A stretch of 64,000 nt of DNA from Opitutales bacterium. GTDB taxonomy: Bacteria > Verrucomicrobiota > Verrucomicrobiia > Opitutales > JAJFLR01. Of this stretch, positions 62,819 to 64,000 are shown piece after piece. The notes beneath the pieces are model-generated. The model saw only the letters and a list, made by a program, of their open reading frames with translations, had not been told where the DNA came from and did no database searches. The position numbers and the translations under genes are program-made. The DNA lies in contig JAJFLR010000054.1 of the NCBI GenBank assembly GCA_021772565.1, positions 62,001 to 126,000 on the forward strand, read 5' to 3'. Numbering within the stretch: the stretch's first letter is position 1; every line of letters begins with the position of its first letter.

Positions 62819-62997
62819 ATAATAATCGATTCATAATCTTCACCTTAACCTTATCTACTTATTTGTTTAGTTTCTAATGTTAACACAGCAACGGTCAGGT
62901 TAGCAAAATTATTGATTTCTCTTGCAATAAACAGTGACTTTGTTTCACATTTCCGCTCTTTTTTTAATTTAGATAACAATAATATTTTATAATATAA

Positions 62998-64000
<1,003 letters not shown>

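Overview
The window is an AT-rich bacterial chromosome segment from a Gram-negative, aerobic heterotroph. The best guess is a member of the PVC superphylum, probably Verrucomicrobiota. Sequence support for this: lipid A synthesis (LpxB), an Mla/Pqi-type outer-membrane lipid transporter, four PEP-CTERM surface-protein genes (one broken), a pseudopilin with the H-X9-DG ending common in Planctomycetes and Verrucomicrobia, and a large cysteine-containing DUF11-type lipoprotein resembling chlamydial OmcB. No rRNA, tRNA, CRISPR array or transposase was seen, so the taxonomic call is inference.

Layout. 0-2 kb: the end of a cytochrome oxidase cluster (subunit III, subunit IV, CtaG-like factor). 2-7.5 kb: an accessory stretch with a DUF4143 ATPase, a PEP-CTERM gene, small genes and heptamer repeats. 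7.5-17.8 kb: the most unusual region. It holds two diverged copies of a module made of a cytochrome P450, a very large fusion protein (alkaline-phosphatase-type phosphodiesterase + TPR + sulfotransferase) and a PEP-CTERM protein. The downstream copy looks complete. The upstream copy has clean in-frame deletions in the P450 and the fusion protein, a wrecked PEP-CTERM gene and an extra acetyltransferase. Most of the upstream copy is bracketed by a 135-bp inverted repeat built from REP-like hairpins. 18-27 kb: housekeeping and signalling (transketolase, pseudopilin, EVE protein, cNMP-binding histidine kinase, and a trpA-hisC-hisB operon). 27-32 kb: a SWIM zinc-finger protein and SNF2 helicase pair. 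32-39 kb: envelope genes including the complete MlaE-MlaF-MlaD-PqiC-like transporter operon. 39-41 kb: two back-to-back toxin-antitoxin pairs (HicAB, BrnTA). 41-46 kb: leuB and alaS. 46-51 kb: a candidate defence island in which a DUF4143 ATPase and a 1,329-residue nuclease-STAND NTPase are divergently transcribed from a 46-bp gap that is nearly filled by a perfect 12-bp inverted repeat. 51-64 kb: enolase, NfeD pair, lpxB, a DNA glycosylase, PEP-CTERM, OmcB-like protein, a GH13 debranching-type enzyme, and the start of gapdh.

Repeats are a theme. There are three tandem tracts with different units but all of period 7, a family of hairpins centred on CTTG with compensating stem changes and TGTAGGGC ends, a ~92-bp element in two copies (27.3 and 52.9 kb), a ~65-bp element in two inverted copies (12.6 and 60.1 kb), and ACAGATG-type repeats before alaS. 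The candidates most deserving follow-up are the duplicated P450/phosphodiesterase-sulfotransferase module and the nuclease-STAND gene with its palindromic divergent promoter.
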